A stretch of DNA of 64,000 nucleotides from Sipunculus nudus. Lineage: Eukaryota; Annelida; Sipuncula; Golfingiida; Sipunculidae. The notes beneath the pieces are model-generated. The model had not been told where the DNA came from, searched no databases, and saw only the letters and a list, made by a program, of their open reading frames with translations. Positions 1 through 12,600 of the stretch are shown one piece after another. Location: assembly GCA_026874595.1 (NCBI GenBank), contig CM049316.1, positions 46,936,695 to 47,000,694 of the forward strand. Direction: 5' to 3'. Made by a program: the position numbers and the translations under genes. Each line of letters opens with the position of its first letter. Within the stretch, counting starts at the first letter, position 1.

Positions 1-1108
1 ATATGAATGATCAGGGTGGACAGTTTTAAATAGTCTTCAGACACATGATATCTTTACCCAAGGTGTTGACTTGCTATGTATAGACAGAATAATTTGTTTT
101 GTTACAACTTGGTTTTTTTAGCTTTATATATGATAAATATGCATTGATTTTTTTCCTAATTCTGGCTTTTACTTAAGAAAAAAAATATGCTGTCCATAAC
201 AAATATTGTAACAGCCAAGAGCAGTGATTTTGATTTTATCTGTGTTGATTTTGGACATAAATGGAAGATAGCTTTTGGGGGGTGAGGGTTCAGACCTGGT
301 TAATATGACTACTGTTTGAGTGAACCATGATAGCCCCACATGTCAAATGATAACGTGTTCTTGCCGGGTGGATATGAATAGTGGTGGGATGCTGAGGGAC
401 TGAGATGAGGCATCGGTCTCCCCTGTATCAGTGATGAACCCGGCAGAATTCAATTTGTTGTGCCACACTACATGAATCAGGCTCCAGACTAAACTCCCAT
501 TGACAGTCCCCCGCGGTTTGACAATTGTGCAGCTAACAACGTTACCCCTGTGCCCCACTATGATATTATTGCCCATTTGGCGTGTATGGACTCCATGTCT
601 GGATCAATCGGGAATGGCTACAGATAAATGTTTATATCATAATCTCCTGGTCTATTGGGAATAGTCTGTCAGAATGTGGCCTGTCACTGAAACCTCTGAC
701 CCTGCGGCCAAGAATATCCTTCAAACCAGCTGACAGTTGTAGCCTAGCATGTTTCCACCATCACAGGTACATAACCTCACCACAACTGAATGATATCTGT
801 CATATGCCGTGCATGAGAAACTTGTTTCATCATTCTGTTTGGTGAACAAACAAAGTCTGCTCACGAGGAATTGTTTTACCTTCAGGAGTATGGTTCAATA
901 TGAATGTCAAAGAAAATGCCTTCAAAATGAGTATCTTTACTATTTTATGATACACAAAGTGGGCTTCTTTGTCATTTTTGTGCACTCATCATGACAGCCG
1001 TCTCTTGAGAATGCAGGATCATAATGTGCAGCAGTTAACTTGATGTGTCTGTCTTACATCGTAATTTCATTGGTTGACTTTTGTTGACATTTGTTTCCTA
1101 TTTTTCAG
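1..1108 (+). other. SALL intron (3' part) with splice acceptor
   Basis: This is non-coding sequence ending in a pyrimidine-rich tract and a CAG acceptor at 1106-1108, directly before the first recognised SALL exon. I searched it on the plus strand for an exon encoding the N-terminal SALL start peptide or the C2HC finger and found neither; the short open frames here show no recognisable protein. The region is AT-rich and otherwise featureless to the eye. Confidence 0.75.
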
Positions 1109-2089
1109 TTATGACAGAGCCATCAAATCCCACTGATATGAATGGACTGGATGAGGTTGATGCTGCAGATGGACAGGAAGGTCCCGATGAACTATCTGAG
1201 GTCAGTGAGATAATACCGAGTGTAAGTGGTAGCAGACTTACCCCTACTGATACAGACAGTATTTCACCCGTTCAGGGTGCTAACGACCAAACTGATGAAA
1301 ACCTTAATGAAGAAGCAGTAGATGATGATTTGAAAGAGGACTATAGATGTGCAAAATATGAAGGTGAGGCTGATTCTAGGTATCAGTCGCCCTCGCATGA
1401 ACTCGAACATGAGCAGGATGTGAACATTGAGGGCACAGGATCAAATGAAGGCTTGTTGAACGAGGAGAGAGATGCTGAGGTCATGGACATGGATGATGAT
1501 GATGATGAAGAAGATGATGATGATGATGATGAAGATGATGATATCCAACCGATGCCTCAGATGCCGTTTTTCCCGGGAGCGGCAGCCATGCTACCTCACT
1601 TGTTCTCAGGCTCAAATGTAAAGCTTGAACAGCTCCAGGGAACCAAAGTGGCAGTGGCGCAGTTTGCGGAGAACAACATGGCTCCGTCAGAGTTTGCGAT
1701 GTTGCAAAGCGCTTTGTTCACTCTTCATCAGCAGCAGCTTCTCCAGCTTCAGATGCTGCAACAAATTCAGCATCACCTGATGTCTGGTGCATCTGGTATC
1801 TTGCCGGTCATGTCCAGTTCGTCCACTTTGGCATCGTTGCCATCTACAACAGTATTCACCACAGCAGTGGCCACCACAAGTCAGCTCAACCAAACCACCT
1901 CAGACGCCAACAAAGAGAACCGCACACCACACAACGTTCATAACCGCATCGCAGACACAGTGCTGACACCTTCAGGCCAGTTGAAGCGGTCAGCGAGTCA
2001 CCTTGACCTGCCAGAGGCACCATCACCACTACTGCCACCTACAGGAACTCCTCTTGGTCAAGACTCAGGATCAAACATCTTCAAGAAAA
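1109..2089 (+). CDS. sall: Spalt-like (SALL) transcription factor, internal exon with acidic and Gln-rich regions
   Basis: This exon encodes the N-terminal half of a SALL-family nuclear zinc-finger protein, a developmental transcription factor that is usually a repressor. It follows a CAG acceptor and ends in phase 1 at AAAA|GTAAGT. The first complete codon after the acceptor is ATG (1111), preceded by two bases (TT) of a split codon. In SALL proteins the residues after the C2HC finger read like VLIMNE; here they read x-MTEPSN, so the exon probably continues directly from an upstream finger exon and the ATG is internal. In order: acidic Ser/Asp-rich stretch, an Asp/Glu run at about 1486-1542 built from GAT repeats, then a hydrophobic and Gln-rich helix-like segment at about 1696-1780 (FAMLQSALFTLHQQQLLQLQ), matching the conserved SALL Gln-rich multimerisation region. 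The tail is Ser/Thr/Pro-rich. The join to 23274 keeps frame (A|GC = Ser). Confidence 0.93.
1485..1545 (+). repeat. GAT/GAA trinucleotide tract encoding Asp/Glu run
   Basis: An imperfect GAT-rich microsatellite inside the SALL exon encodes a run of almost only Asp and Glu after MDM. Because it is a coding trinucleotide repeat, length variation would keep frame. Many nuclear regulators carry acidic runs; a specific role here is not shown by the sequence. Confidence 0.9.
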
Positions 2090-5000
2090 GTAAGTTCAGC
2101 ATTTATGGTGGTTGGCTTGTTTTGTTTTATGATTGTTTGTATTTCTATGCTTGTTTCTTTCAAAAACGTAACTTTATACACATTCCCTTTTAACCAACCT
2201 TGCACTACAGCCTTAAATTTGCTGACTTTAATGAGCATTATCAATTCTTCAACCATAACCACAATGAAAACTCATAACTCTGTTACAAAAAATACAATAA
2301 AATTCTAAGATCTGGTCATAATTTATGAAAATCATATGGAAATTTGGAAACCTGCCATCTCATGCCTTCTTCTGCCATCACACATGTCTGTGTCTGATTA
2401 ATAGGCCATATTTCAAACTCTTGCCAGTGTAATTGACACCATTTTTAAAGAACATCTAAATATTAGTAATTTAATCATTTAAATTAAAAAAATTTAAAGT
2501 CTTTCTCTGAGAGGGATTTTTAATGGTCAGTGTGAGCCTAAGTTTCTACTTTTATCAGACTTCATTGATGGACTAAGATTTTGACAGTCTTGATAGGGCT
2601 GCATAATACCAGGGTTATAAGATTTTATGCAGGGCATTGTCTGGAAAAGACATGGTTGCTGAGTTGTGTTAAGTTCGGGATACAGCTACGATGACCATGA
2701 TATGGTCTGCTTGAGCAGGTGCATACAGGGGCATTTGGATGTTACAGTTAGGGACAAATAGGTACCAGTTCTCATGGCGGCTGGCATTTCTTGTTTTAGC
2801 ACATCCTGTGGTGTGAAAAAGCTGATGCCACATGTAAGTCATGGCAGGTTCAAGTGACATAGATATAAAGCGATACATCTTCCTCAAGACATCTAAACAG
2901 GTTCCCTGCTACTTTTATCACATGGACATATCTACCGCCTGGGGCCAAGTTCTTGCCATGGTATTAATGTATCCTGTGTGTGTTTTAAGACACTCTTATG
3001 TCAGGATAACATGATATAAGAGAGAGTGGCCATAATGCTCACTTGGAATAATGTACTACTGTCCTGCTTCACAAGATAACCAAAATTAAACACCAACCCT
3101 CCTTATACTTGTGTTTATCTGCCGTCTTTAAATATTAGTGCACTGGGCTTGACTCTGAGGGGTGGTGGGGCTCTTGGCAGTGCCTGGCTTTCATCATTTT
3201 GGAGAATTTAGGTTATAGTAGTTCCAGCTGCCTCATTAAGACTGAGAAAAAACTACATCAATCCACTTCTGTGGTATCCAACCAAAACTCTGCTATATGA
3301 ACGCTGGGAAAAAACACCCAAGATGAGAAAATCTGTCTGGGCCGGCCATATCAGTAATAAGCCACATTTAGATAGTGCTTCTTGCAGCTGTCAGAATTTA
3401 TGGTAAACCTCTGATAAAGGGAAGTCCCACCAAAGTTCTCATCTTCACAGTTGTCTCCTTGGTGGCCACATCCCCGTCAGACATACACTGCTGCCCAGCC
3501 TGGCTGATAAGCCAGTCGTTCTGTTTGTTTCAGTCTCTGTTCTTGTTGAAAGCTTGTAAGACAGTTCCTGCTTTTGGTGTTTCTATTTGGTTATCTTTTA
3601 ACTGATAACTGGGATAACTTTGGCATGGCTGTGCCTGTTTAACCATCATCAACCTGTTTAAACACAAGCATTTGACATTTAAACCAAATCTTATACTTTA
3701 TATAGTGATGATACAAATCTTTTTATTTTTTGTCCTCAGTATGTTTTAAGTTGTTTCTTAAGTCTGTCATATGTGAAACGTACAGATGAAAGTATTCTCT
3801 CCTTAATCAACAGAGTGTTACCATAACAGTTCTAAAGTAGAGATGATATTTTACAGTCTGTATAGGCAGGGATACTTTTAAATCATATCACCATCATGTC
3901 ACCTGTTCATTTAACCAATTCTTAAGGTTTACTGAAGTAAACGCTTGATGTATAACTTTTTAATAGATATATATATATAAAAGTCGGTAAAGATAATCTG
4001 TCATATGTCTTATGTAAGAGAGTGGATCATGGATCATGCCTGTGAAATTTTGGTTTGGGAAATATTCCAAATTCTGATAGGCCCATAACTGATAATGTGT
4101 CTGGCCACAGGCGCTTTCTGTAACAGTTTCCACCTGCGGGCAACTGAAGATTGTTGACAGTTGCTGAAGCCTTATTTATTTTGTTACCCAAGCTGTCTGT
4201 CACTGAAACAATCCACACCAGTCAGCCAAAAGTCTATTAACTCAAGTCAGATGTTCTACGGTTTCTCCTGTCAAATGATTCCATATTTCTTTACCACACC
4301 ACCCAGATACTTTCACTTCAGTCTAATTACAGGCCTTATATTCCCAGTGTTTTCTTTTCAGTACATGAGGATTCAGTACTCAGTGAGGCCACATATTTCT
4401 TTGTTTTCTTGGTCACTGATACCTGCATGACTCTTGGTGAGGCTGGAGTCACTCCCCTCCCTCCCAGTATATCATACTATGTTCTTTATTGATGACACTG
4501 ATTGTAATATACAATCTGAATATTAACATTTCATTTGTATTCCTCTTGACTCGGAACATGAAATGTTTAAATAAATTTTAAAACTTAAAAATGTTATCTG
4601 TTTTAATAATATTTGTATATGATAACTGATAAGACCCCATTTATTGTCCTCAATCTGATTTTATTTCTCCATTTGTTCATTTGTAGTCCATTCATGTACA
4701 TACAAAAAAGAATAATGCACTCAAAATTGATTTTAAAAAGTTCAGATTTTGTTAAAAAGTTTATTAAAAAAGTTTTTAATGCCAAAAGTACTTCCACCGC
4801 AGAATGAGACCAGTAGGACAGAGGCTGCTACAGTGTATGAGAGCATGGCGCTGGACACTTGTAGTCCTCCCAGGGATGGCTTAGATCTGTTAAGAACTTG
4901 GATCTTGAGCCATGGTTTTGTGTTCGTGTTGATTCATGAGGGTGTGGGTCATTTGTTTTCTCACTAGGGGAGACTGGCTGTAAATTTAAGGGCCACCGTT

Positions 5001-5280
5001 CTGATACCTATTGGCCATGTAAGCTAGGCCGGTGGCTAAGTACAAATAATTGCTAGGGATTGGGACTTGGCCGGGCATGAAACCTTTCTCTTGCCCACAC
5101 AGACAAATAGATTATTAATGCTGTCATTTTGGATCAGATGCGATGTGCCAGGGGGCCATGACTGTTCAGATCTTGCTGGATTTTCAGGAATCACAGCCAA
5201 AGAGATCCTATCTTCTGGTGGCGGGGATCATATTTTGACTAGAGTCTGGATGAAGCTAGCCAGATTGATATTGGCCTGCA

Positions 5281-5296
5281 AGGTCAGACAAGGTCA
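5281..5296 (+). promoter_or_regulatory. Perfect DR4 nuclear-receptor-like element
   Basis: The sequence reads AGGTCA, a GACA spacer, then AGGTCA, an exact direct repeat of the nuclear receptor half-site with 4-bp spacing. DR4 elements are bound by thyroid-hormone-receptor and LXR-type RXR heterodimers in vertebrates. It lies in the large SALL intron. Binding is not shown by sequence alone. Confidence 0.35.
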
Positions 5297-8200
5297 TCTG
5301 GGTCTTTCAATTAGTTATCTGACTTGTGGGTCAGTGGATTTAGGAAGCTGAGGCATTGATTGCTTGACCACAACTGGTGTCAGATGCCTCTGTATTGCTG
5401 ACAGGGACAGGGGTATTTGTAAAGAAAAACATTGTAAAGAAAAATCAACATTTTATATATCTTTTGTTTCTCAGCTAATTGCTGCTACTGTAGCTTACTG
5501 CAGCATCACAGGTTTTGATAATGTTAAAAGATGCTTCTTAGTTGCCTATTGTGGAAATCTTGACTAAACTATAAATATGAAAAATTATTGGTTTTCGTTT
5601 TGCTTTGTCCAAGATAAGTTTGAACAGATACAGTGACACCCTTGGCGTTTCTCAGATATGAAGGTAGGAACATTTACCAGAATGAGAGATGGTCCATTTT
5701 ACCCAAAACTTCTTTGAATATATTATACCAAGAATCTACCTGTGTTATTTTGGTCTGAATTGTTTCAGTGTTACCATCACATTCAAAGAAACTGTTTTCT
5801 CATAGAAATAGTAATATTCTCAAATGTTTTTTGAAGATGAGTTGGATGTGTAATAATTAGCAGATCGCAGAGTAGACCCCCAACATGCCCAGCTAACCTT
5901 TTTAAGGTTTTTATAAAATGTGTCAATGAGCATTGGTAAGACCGGGGAAGTATTTTGTGCTTCTCTTTCAGGGATTTACATGATAAAAACCAATATTTAT
6001 AACCTACATTAGTTTTCACTGTGCTATATGAGGGATTATTATACCATATATAATCATAATATCTTCTGAAGAAGTGATAAAACTTGGTGATATGTTTTGT
6101 ATAATAATTGTATGATTCAGGCAGGGCAGGATGTGGCAGGACCACTCACAGCAAATTGGAATTCTGTTGGAATGCACAAAGATAACTACTGATAAAAGAA
6201 ACAAAGATAGGAGGGTATACATTCATTCCAATAGTTTATTACCAAGTGTTCTCCCCAACCATTATTATAACTAGGCCAGTTTTATGATCAGCACTGTAGC
6301 GGCGCTGGGCGAATAGAGCAGCTGTACTGTTAAGAGTGGCCATAAATATATCTATATTAATATGTGTCTAAACAGGCCTGTCAAATAAAATATGTTTATG
6401 CTAACTTGATTATGGCATTTCAAGCACTGGAAAGATATTTATGGAGGGCCGACATTATTATTTGTACATTCTAGGGAGGTAAAATAAAAGACTCTGGACA
6501 GGGAAGGATAAACATTCATGGGTCATAAATTCGGCAAGTGGGACTAATATTCTACAACGGCTATGATGCATATGGGTTGCCTTGCTTGGACATGGAAGTA
6601 TGCGGTTATCGAAAAACCCTGTTAAGCTTCCATTGGTCGCCGGTTTACGCTATATTTTATGGTGGTTTTGTATGGCGGCCAGGTACCTGGTAGGTCTACA
6701 TGGGGGTAATTAAAATTGTTTTATATGGGTCTTTGGATTATTGAAGGTTCACATTATGCCAACATAAAGCATGTCACACTACACACTAGACATTAGCTTT
6801 GTTGAACATTAACTTGTTTATAACAACTTCAACATTTGCCAAATGGTTTGATCTATTGTGTTTTTATATCAGCATTAACATCAGTGCTTGGCCACTCAGA
6901 CAGTTGTGAGCTAGTTAGAGGTCTATATGATAACTTGAAGAGTTAGGTACAACCTTCATCTTAATGAGTTTGGGACATGGTCTGTAACAGGCACTCACTG
7001 CAAAGTGAGGAAAAACCATGGATACTTTATTTGAAAGCCACTCTCTGGTCCATCACTCACTTTTACTTTATATCTCATCTCATTGTGAAGTAAATCGAAT
7101 CTCCTTGCTCATGTTAAATTTAAAATTTTCATTCTTTGCCTTAAAAAAAAGAACTTGCACTCACTCAGTCTCTCATCTCCTACATTGATGCAGAAGATTA
7201 CTCTATTAAATGCCCTGCAGTCTTTAATTGGTGTTGTTTTAAGTTTCATACAGAAGGCAGATCTGTGTCTCCCACTAGTTTTAAGCAAACTCACTTAATA
7301 AAAAGGGGTTTGAATCATATTAGTCATTTGTCATGTTCTCTTTATATCTACCATTGAAAGATTTTGAACAAAATTTTCCAGCCAGAGGTGGATTTTGGAT
7401 AAAAGATCAGTTATGTCCTTGTAATTTATGTATATCAGAAATGATCACCAGCTGAGGACATTGCCACTGCATTTATTAATGTTTATCAATTCAGGGGATG
7501 ATCCAAAATGAATATGGTGACGGTCTGATCACTGATGAAGCATTAATTTTGGTTAAAATTTAAATATGAAGTCAGATATATTTGACTTTGTATTAATACC
7601 ACCTGGCTATATGCATTGATAAATATTGAAATAATGGGTAACAGACATTAGAACATGATGTAGGGGTGATTGTTGAATTATAATGTATGTATTCTCATCT
7701 ACACATTATCTAATTTATGCAGATATCTGTTTTTTTCGAGGATATTATGTCTGGTGATGTATTTAAATTTGAAAATCACTGTGACACAAGCCAGGATTTT
7801 GTTCATTATTTGACTTATAAAATGTTAATTAGATGTGATTACCAACAGATGGGTCTGTCATCAGAATAAATTGACTGGAGTTAGGGAAACAAAATGGCAC
7901 CTGCTCTTGAAATGATCCCTGACGGAATGTCCTACATATGTAATGCAGCACATGGCCCCATCGTTAATACGTACCAAGAGATTCTACTCTTGTAGAGACT
8001 GGACAAGAGTCCCTGACTTAGTCGCATATTTAGAACAAAATTTACTTTATTGAGCCCAACGATAATCATGGGACAATTTTATGTGAAGCAGATCCCTGGA
8101 GAAACCCAGCTTGACTTGAAAGTTTTATTACAGAGATAAGTATGTCAAGATAGCTTGAAGTACAGATTCATGCATATATATTTGTGTCTTATATTTGTCA

Positions 8201-8879
8201 TGTAGGATAACTGTAGGTCTTATATTCAGGTGACTGTTAACAGATTAGAATTCAAATACTTATCATGTGAGAACTTGTTTGCAGTGACCCACTTTAACAT
8301 GCTGGCTCATATGGCCAGATCAAAAGGACAAACAAGAAGAAAACTTTAATTCACCTGTATCAGTATCCCATTTATGCATGGTATATTTGTACAGGTATCA
8401 AAAACAAAATATAAATCTGGCATAGACTTTAGGTCTATTATCTTTGAAAATATTGGACAAAAATTATCAGACACATTGTTTCCATTTGATTTTATATTTG
8501 TATAGAATCCTTTTATCTGTAAGGAAACCATTGTATCTGCAAGGACAAATCAATAATTAATTGTTTTGAGAATCAAAATGGAATATTTCATACAATAGCA
8601 CCTATGTAATAGAGAATATATGAAATGTAATCCTTTAGTTATGTTTATCATGAAAGAAATATCAGCTTGAATTCTTGGGAGAAAAATAATCACCAATTAT
8701 GATTACCAACAAAAATTGTAAAAATTCATTCTTAATCTTTACTATTGAAGATGTTGTTTCATGATCAGTCATATATTATGTGTTTGTCTTGGTTTTAAAG
8801 ATTGGAATTAGGTAGCCATGTATTACAAGTAAGATGTTCATTGTTCACGTCACAGAGATAACAGGAGGGCCAGCTGCAT

Positions 8880-9665
8880 CTTGTACTGGCTGTGCTGGGT
8901 ACCCACTGACCCTGTGGTCAGTTTGGCTTGACCTGAGGGGTCAGTTTAGTCACAGCTTGACCTCCAAAGGGCTAGGAGTTATGAACATTCCATATGACAT
9001 CTTCATAAATTAGCGCAGCAGTTTATGAGAAAAATGTTGACATAGCCTGGACCAGCACATGCCTTTCTCATTGAAGATGAAACACTCCCTATTTCCTACA
9101 GCTCTGGTCAGCTCCTGAAGAGCTGGCCTGTCATAGATTATCCCTACCCAGCCTGTCAGCAGTATAGTGGATGGTCCATATTTCCGCAAATAACAGCCAT
9201 GGCTTTAATAAAGGGAAGCCTAGGGGAGCGGGCTGCTGGCTGACCACAGATACACAGATTGCTTCATCCTGGCCTTTCTTATCATTGGAGGGGGTCAGGG
9301 ATGCCTTGTGTTAAGTCTACAGGAAGCATTTCTGTTTAGATGGAACTGGCCAGCACGGACTCTGTTTGACTTAGGTAAAATTTCATAAAATATATAGCAC
9401 ATGTTGGCCTGGAGATGAGATACTGAGGGCCTTCACCTGCCAACCTCACCACCCAGGCCTCTAATCTACCACAGATGGCCCAGCGGTCAGCCTCCTGGGG
9501 TCAACCCAACAACTGACCAGGAAATGGTCCACTGGTCAGATTTATGTAGAAGGCAGTCAGGGTGACCAGTAAACATATCATGCTTGACCACCCCCTGGTA
9601 ACTCTAATAATCATCTCAAGACAGAATGTCTTTATGCTTTTACCATCCTGCACATGGTCATCTAT
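8880..9665. promoter_or_regulatory. Cluster of GGTCA/TGACC half-sites, possible enhancer
   Basis: By eye about 15 GGTCA or TGACC pentamers occur in under 800 bp of this intron block, against one or two expected by chance. Some pair as palindromes (TGACCTGAGGGGTCA near 8929-8943; TGACCCTGTGGTCA near 8908-8921). The block is also less AT-rich than its surroundings. It may be a nuclear-receptor-responsive enhancer or the remnant of a GGTCA-containing repeat. Confidence 0.3.
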
Positions 9666-12600
9666 AATCATGTAGACCTTAAGTTTTCTTAATGTGTGAT
9701 AAATATGAGAATTTAATTTAAAATGAACATAACTTGTACTTGATTTGTTCTTGAATTCTATTTATCACACAGACCATAAGAAACTTCTAGAAAATTAAAA
9801 TGATGGAGAGAAAAAGATTAAAATGATGGAGAGAAATAGATTATCAGTCCTTCATTAATGAACAATAAAGCATTCACCTAAGGTGTATACAAGAAAACAG
9901 GCTGCTCTGAAAAACGTATATCAACCCTGAGAAATAAAACCTGGTATTCATGAAGGAATATAGTTTAAAAAACAAACAGGAAAAAAAAACAGAAGCCATT
10001 GGTATCAGGGTGCAGGTAACCCCAGGAGCACTCTGTGACCCCAGAGAGTTCAGGGAAAGTTACTTTGGTACTAGTCCAGCAGTACTGTACAGGGTGCAGG
10101 CCTTCATGCGTCACACAGAGGGGCCTGTTATCCCTGTTGTAAGTTTCACTTGCAAAATGTAATGCTCATGAAATGCCCCATTGCTTCAGCAGGAGTGATC
10201 AGTAGAGAACCTGTGTTTCAGGTTTCTTGTGGCATGTTGGGAGGTTGCCTGGCATGGGTACCATGTGGCTGGGTCTCGTGGCGAGCATGCCTTCCCTGGC
10301 CTGACAGATACCAGGCATTAACCTTCCATCTTGCTAACATGTTCTCTGTCTTCTACAGCTCTAGCTAAGATGGAGCATCCTCTACATGATAAATTAATGT
10401 GTGAATGATACAAGCTCTGCTGAGTAGTGGCCCCTCATTTATGCTTGCCCTTCTTAATAGTAATTCCTGGGCAGTTCATCATCCAAATGGTTCAGTTAAT
10501 TTCTCAAGATGCTTCATACTACAGGAAAACTTAGCCCCAGCTACCATTCTGTCATTCAGGTTTTAAATCTGCCAGATCACTCATACTAATGCTACAAAGC
10601 TGGTAAAATAGCTTCACTTTTGCCAAAAGACTTTTCTTTGTTGCCCTGCTAAAAGTTAAACTGCACCTAATTTTCAGGTTGAAAATGCTTTACATAAAAA
10701 TAAGTTACTAATTTAACAGTGAACTGTGGTCTTTTTTGTCTTCTATTTTAAATTAATCCCAAGTATGATTTTTCAGTTGAGTTTTTTTCCATAATATCCA
10801 AAGAAAGGAAACAGTTTTAATTTGAGATTACATAAATCCACCTGGTTGCCAGGCAAATTGATCAAAGTGCAATAAACTAGAGAACAAAATGCAATTCATC
10901 ATCAGTGACCCACCACAGACAACAAGGTCAAGTAAGCTGTCGTCCTAAATAAAATGACATCAAGACACATGGTGCAGATTTACAATACCTTACTGCCAGA
11001 CAGGTTTACCTCGCATGTTTCTAAGGTACTCCTTAATTTATACGAGTACCCGTCATAAAATATACAATGTTTGAGTATTGATGACAGGTGATGCAAATCA
11101 CCAAAAGAGCAAGCTAAAGTGCAAGTAAATGGGTTAATCTTTTAATCTTCTGAAGTTAAAATTATCCCAGTTTATGAAAAATGGATAAATCTGTTAATAC
11201 AGAGCAAACAAGTGCCCAGGAAATCTTTTGAAGAGAATTGTTTGACAAAAAATTTCTCAATTTTAATAGTCTTTTTCTTGAGTCCTGCACATTAATCTTT
11301 ACATAAACAGGACATTAATGATGACTTTTTATTATGTAGAGAAAATACGTAGAAATTACTTTTTACTTTGACCTGAAAATACTCCTCAGCAGGACCGCAT
11401 TAAAAGCAGATGGCACAGTCACTTAATGAATTGACTTCATTATACATTTAATTGTTACAAACATATGCATTCCTGGATAGGAGAATTTTAAGAGCACATT
11501 GGGATGCATCAGGCAGAAGGACACAAGAGGTGCATGGCACTTAATCTGTGTTCAGAGTTTGGCAGGACATCACAAGTTGGAAGGGAAACAAATTCTCAGC
11601 AGCTGCCTCAAGGTTTGATAAAGGTCCTGCTTTACAAGCATATGATGTGATCAATTATGTATAGCAGGGCGATCTTTTAACTCGTCACCCACGGATAACC
11701 AAGACAGATGACCTGAATAGCATGGTCTTATTGTTGGCATCCAGGAGGGCTGGACAAACAACAAGAAAAAATAAACCTGGTAGCCTGGTGATACGTATGA
11801 TTTTATTACACTGGCTGATATTGTTCTGTACTAGACAGAGTTTAATCCAGGAAGTGTTTGAAGACAACCATCTTTGCTCCACTGTCATTCAAAGGTTACA
11901 AAATTTTTTCTGCTTTCACTGTAATAAAGTTATTTCTTTTTTTAATGATTGGTAAAAATTGAAAGAATACATTCTGCTTATAACACTCAATATATCTGAT
12001 ATATATTTAAGTTCCTATTTATCAAATATCTAAGTTTGATAAAACTATTGATGTACATTGAAAACTGGTAAATATAATGGTTTTGTAAGATAAAATACCA
12101 AGTGCTAGTTCAAAAAGAGAAATGTAAAATGAGCCAAGGAACAAAATATGATTTGTAAGAAGCCAATTTAGTAAGAAAGAAGAGAGCTAGCACCTGTGAT
12201 TGTGTTAAGCTGAGGTAGGAGAAAACAAGAGCCTTTGTGGTGGCTATCTTCTTCACTTGGTTACATACATCAAACACTTTTATGTGCTCTTTGAACCAGT
12301 ATCGTTCATCAGGACAGAATCTAAATCCATAATTTCTGGCAGTTAAGAATGCAAACACATGTGGAGGCAAATTCTGCAAAATGCTTCCACACAGACAAAT
12401 ATTGTGACCTGGCGACCCCTTAATGTATCATCTGAGCGATTGGACATGGATGCACAAGGCTGTTTAGCAAATGGCCAGCCCACTGCTATATCATACACAG
12501 TCCCGCCCGCTGGCAGCTGTTTCTCGCCAGTTGTTGTTGTTCAAGATGAAGCAGTCAGTATGGTCATCATCCTCTCCACAGCTCTTTGTTCTTACTCAGA

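Noticed and set aside
1081-1110. Translation starting upstream of the SALL exon at 1081
   Set aside because: That codon is TTG and lies in the pyrimidine tract of the intron; the CAG acceptor at 1106-1108 marks the exon start.
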